A stretch of DNA of 7,376 bases from CAYLLN01 sp040901775 (GTDB lineage Bacteria > Planctomycetota > Planctomycetia > Pirellulales > Pirellulaceae), in contig JBBDYF010000045.1 of NCBI GenBank assembly GCA_040901775.1, positions 1 to 7,376 of the forward strand, given 5' to 3'. Made by a program: the position numbers and the translations under genes. Positions 5,776 to 7,376 of this stretch are shown here, in pieces (positions within the stretch are counted from its first letter, which is position 1; every line of letters begins with the position of its first letter). Below the pieces are notes generated by a model. It was given only the letters and a program-made list of their open reading frames with translations, did not search any database and was not told the DNA's origin.

Positions 5776-6702
5776 ATGACCAAGCGCAAAATCCTGATCC
5801 AGCTCGATTCCGATCCCCATGCCAGCGCGTTCGACGCCGTTGTCGCCATCGACGCGGGAATCGATCACTTGCTGCAATACTCGGAGGTCGAGCCGCTCGA
5901 AGTGCGCGACCTGGTTCACGGGGCGATGTTCACCCGCGGGCCGCAAGACTTGGCCAGCACCGCCATTTTCATCGGCGGCTCGAACGTCGCCGCCAGCGAA
6001 GAGCTGCTCAAATACGTGCGGCAATGTTTTTTCGGGCCGCTGCGGGTCTCGGTCCTGCTCGATGCCAACGGCGCGAACACCACCGCCGCCGCGGCCGTGC
6101 TGTCGGCGGCCAAACATGTCGATCTGGCCGGCGCGACGGCGGTCGTGCTGGGGGGGACCGGCCCCGTCGGCCAGCGTGCCGCCCGGCTGCTGGCGCGGCT
6201 GGGGGCGAGAGTGCGCGTCGCATCGCGCTCGCGCGACAAGGCCGAGCATGTCTGCCGGGCGATCGGGCAGCAGGTCGCGGGCGGGCAACTGGCGGCGGTC
6301 GTGGCCGTCTCGGCCCCCGAGACACAAGCGGCCCTGGCAGGGGCCCAGGTGGTGATCGCCGCGGGTGCCGCTGGCGTCGAACTACTGTCGGCCGACGTGC
6401 TTGCCGCCGCCCGATCGCTGCGCGTGGCGATCGATTTGAACGCCGTCCCCCCCGCAGGAATCGCCGGGATCGAAGTCATTGACAAAGCGGTCGAGCGCGG
6501 CGGCGCAATCTGTTACGGGGCGATCGGCGTGGGCGGAACCAAAATGAAAATCCACAAGGCCGCCATCGAGCGGCTCTTCACCGCCAACGATCTGGTGCTC
6601 GACGCCGAAGAGGTATATGCGATCGGACAAACACTGTCGGCACACCAACCCGACGCGCGAGCGAGGGACGGCCGAAATTCCCTCGCTCACGCGTCGGGTT
6701 AG
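5776..6702 (+). CDS. mtdB/mtdC: NAD(P)-dependent methylene-tetrahydromethanopterin dehydrogenase (MtdB/MtdC type)
   Basis: 308 residues from ATG 5776; MtdA and MtdB are about 290-300. It oxidises methylene-H4MPT, the Fae product, to methenyl-H4MPT with NAD(P)+. The N-terminal domain matches the family: KILIQLDSD (5-13), FDAVVAIDAGIDH (19-31), FTRGPQDLASTAIFIGG (52-68), and FFGPLRVSVLLDANGANTTAAAA (85-107, the substrate-side region). The Rossmann domain begins AVVLGGTGPVGQ (122-133), with R151 after the second strand placed to contact an NADP phosphate. CYGAIGVGGTKMKIHKAAI follows near the end. The start is set by alignment to the MSKK-type beginning of MtdA; ATG 5758, six codons earlier, has a nearer purine-rich stretch and remains possible. 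The last 19 residues (HQPDARARDGRNSLAHASG) have no family match and are encoded by the inverted repeat at 6641-6706. Planctomycetes are known to carry the separate MtdC class. I cannot assign MtdB versus MtdC without a tree. Confidence 0.93.
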   Translation: MTKRKILIQLDSDPHASAFDAVVAIDAGIDHLLQYSEVEPLEVRDLVHGAMFTRGPQDLASTAIFIGGSNVAASEELLKYVRQCFFGPLRVSVLLDANGANTTAAAAVLSAAKHVDLAGATAVVLGGTGPVGQRAARLLARLGARVRVASRSRDKAEHVCRAIGQQVAGGQLAAVVAVSAPETQAALAGAQVVIAAGAAGVELLSADVLAAARSLRVAIDLNAVPPAGIAGIEVIDKAVERGGAICYGAIGVGGTKMKIHKAAIERLFTANDLVLDAEEVYAIGQTLSAHQPDARARDGRNSLAHASG

Positions 6703-6706
6703 TGTG
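6641..6706. repeat. 66-bp inverted repeat holding both convergent stop codons; likely bidirectional terminator
   Basis: The left arm 6641-6668 and right arm 6679-6706 are complementary at 26 of 28 positions around a 10-nt loop (6669-6678). The core reads aacccgacgcg-cgagcgaggga and its complement. The dehydrogenase stop TAG (6700-6702) and the zinc-ribbon stop TAA (6701-6699, minus strand) both fall in the right arm. Its position between convergent genes and its strength fit a transcription terminator working in both directions. From memory, palindromes of this sequence (translated as SLAHASG or LTRRVSEG) are widely dispersed in Pirellula-type genomes, so this may be an inserted mobile palindrome. 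Confidence 0.85.
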
Positions 6707-7229
6707 GTTTGTAGATAAAAACCACGATCACGACCACCAGCAGCAACAGGCAAAATCCCCACAGGATCGCGCCGCGGCGGAATCGGCGGCGCGATTTCTC
6801 GTCCGCCGGCAGCCGGCGAATTTCGATCTCGCGCTCCCCCTGGCCGATCCGCTTCGGCGATTCTCGAATCTCCTGCGGGCTGGTCGCACGAAGCTCCACC
6901 ACGGTCGCCTCGGCAGCCGAAGCGACCGCGGCCGGCAAATTCAGCGGCGGAATCAGCACCGGCGAGCCGCAGTGCGGGCAGCCGACATGCTGGCCGCCGC
7001 TATCGGCGGGAACTTGAAACGGCCCCGCGCAAACGGGACAGGCGAGCGACAGCAGTTCGCCCCTTGGCGGCGGGACCGGTTCGCTGCCGGGATATTCCAG
7101 CAAAATATCGGCGGGTGGCACCCCGATCGCGCCCCGGCACAGCGGGCAGGCGACTTGCCCTCCGGCGAACGAACTGTCGATCTGGATCAGGCCGGCGCAC
7201 AACGGGCAGTGAAGAGGCACAACCGGCAT
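6699..7229 (-). CDS. Double zinc-ribbon protein with C-terminal membrane anchor
   Basis: 176 residues. Two CX2C-X16-CX2C zinc ribbons are seen: C8/C11/C28/C31 and C64/C67/C84/C87, each with a Gly-Gly turn before the second pair (FAGGQVACPLC, DSGGQHVGCPHC). A Pro-rich linker (38-57) separates them. Residues 95-150 are charged and probably disordered. One hydrophobic helix at 154-173 (AILWGFCLLLLVVVIVVFIY) is followed only by KPH, so the protein is probably tail-anchored with the ribbons in the cytoplasm. Such MJ0042-like ribbons with a membrane helix are frequent in planctomycetes and have no assigned function. The ATG at 7229 has no clear Shine-Dalgarno, but no other in-frame start is visible upstream. 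The gene converges on the C1 dehydrogenase gene and overlaps its end by 4 bp; nothing else links the two. Confidence 0.85.
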   Translation of the reverse strand: MPVVPLHCPLCAGLIQIDSSFAGGQVACPLCRGAIGVPPADILLEYPGSEPVPPPRGELLSLACPVCAGPFQVPADSGGQHVGCPHCGSPVLIPPLNLPAAVASAAEATVVELRATSPQEIRESPKRIGQGEREIEIRRLPADEKSRRRFRRGAILWGFCLLLLVVVIVVFIYKPH

Positions 7230-7376
7230 CGCTGATCGGGTACCGCAAGAGAAACGGGCGGCAAACGGGCATCTTAGTCGCCGGCCCCGCTCGGCTTCAA
7301 GCTCGGCTTGCCTGGCCGCGCGTGCGCCCGGAAATTCCGCCCGACCGCTACAGTCTCACGCCGGCAGCGAGCCCGG
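7230..7376. other. Right-edge region, no gene seen
   Basis: This is the upstream side of the zinc-ribbon gene. Two short direct repeats are visible: aaacgggc (7252-7259 and 7263-7270) and gctcggctt (two copies at about 7289-7309). I see no promoter I would defend and no protein-coding signal entering from the right. Confidence 0.4.

Overview
The window looks like chromosomal DNA from a planctomycete, most likely of the Pirellula/Blastopirellula type. The base composition is GC-rich. A formaldehyde-activating enzyme gene sits next to a methylene-tetrahydromethanopterin dehydrogenase gene, a C1 gene set known in bacteria mainly from methylotrophic proteobacteria and planctomycetes. Other pointers are a secreted von Willebrand A protein with a Gly/Met-rich tail, a double zinc-ribbon protein with a C-terminal membrane anchor, a Uma2-family nuclease, and gaps filled with short palindromes and GC-rich tandem repeats. 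The taxonomic call is inference from gene content and repeat style; no rRNA or other marker gene is present.

Layout. Positions 1-2404 (minus, cut by the left edge) encode a large exported protein: signal peptide, VWA domain with a MIDAS motif, a TPR-like stretch, a coiled coil, a secretin/STN-like domain and a Gly/Met tail. Positions 2405-2870 are non-coding and hold a 16-bp tandem repeat close to that gene's start and a 13-bp perfect stem-loop. Positions 2871-3890 (minus) encode a 339-residue protein with one N-terminal membrane segment that I do not recognise; it starts at GTG behind a strong ribosome binding site. Positions 3891-4228 are non-coding and repeat-rich: a long palindrome, four 17-bp tandem units and a compact hairpin. 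Positions 4229-4792 (minus) encode the Uma2-family protein. Positions 4793-5064 are a divergent intergenic region. Then come two + strand C1 genes, fae (5065-5562) and an mtdB/mtdC-type dehydrogenase (5776-6702). The double zinc-ribbon gene (6699-7229, minus) converges on them and overlaps the dehydrogenase gene by 4 bp. From 7230 to the right edge I see no gene.

How the genes work together. Fae condenses formaldehyde with tetrahydromethanopterin, and the dehydrogenase oxidises the resulting methylene-H4MPT to methenyl-H4MPT, so the two + strand genes encode consecutive steps of formaldehyde oxidation or detoxification. The three minus-strand genes on the left are separated by 338 and 466 bp, so they are probably not one operon, and nothing visible ties them to C1 metabolism.

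The most notable structure is a 66-bp near-perfect inverted repeat (6641-6706) at the convergent gene ends. It supplies the stop codons of both genes and encodes the last residues of the dehydrogenase. I found no clear sign of a new defence, mobile or biosynthetic system; the interest lies in the repeats and in the VWA/STN-like domain combination.
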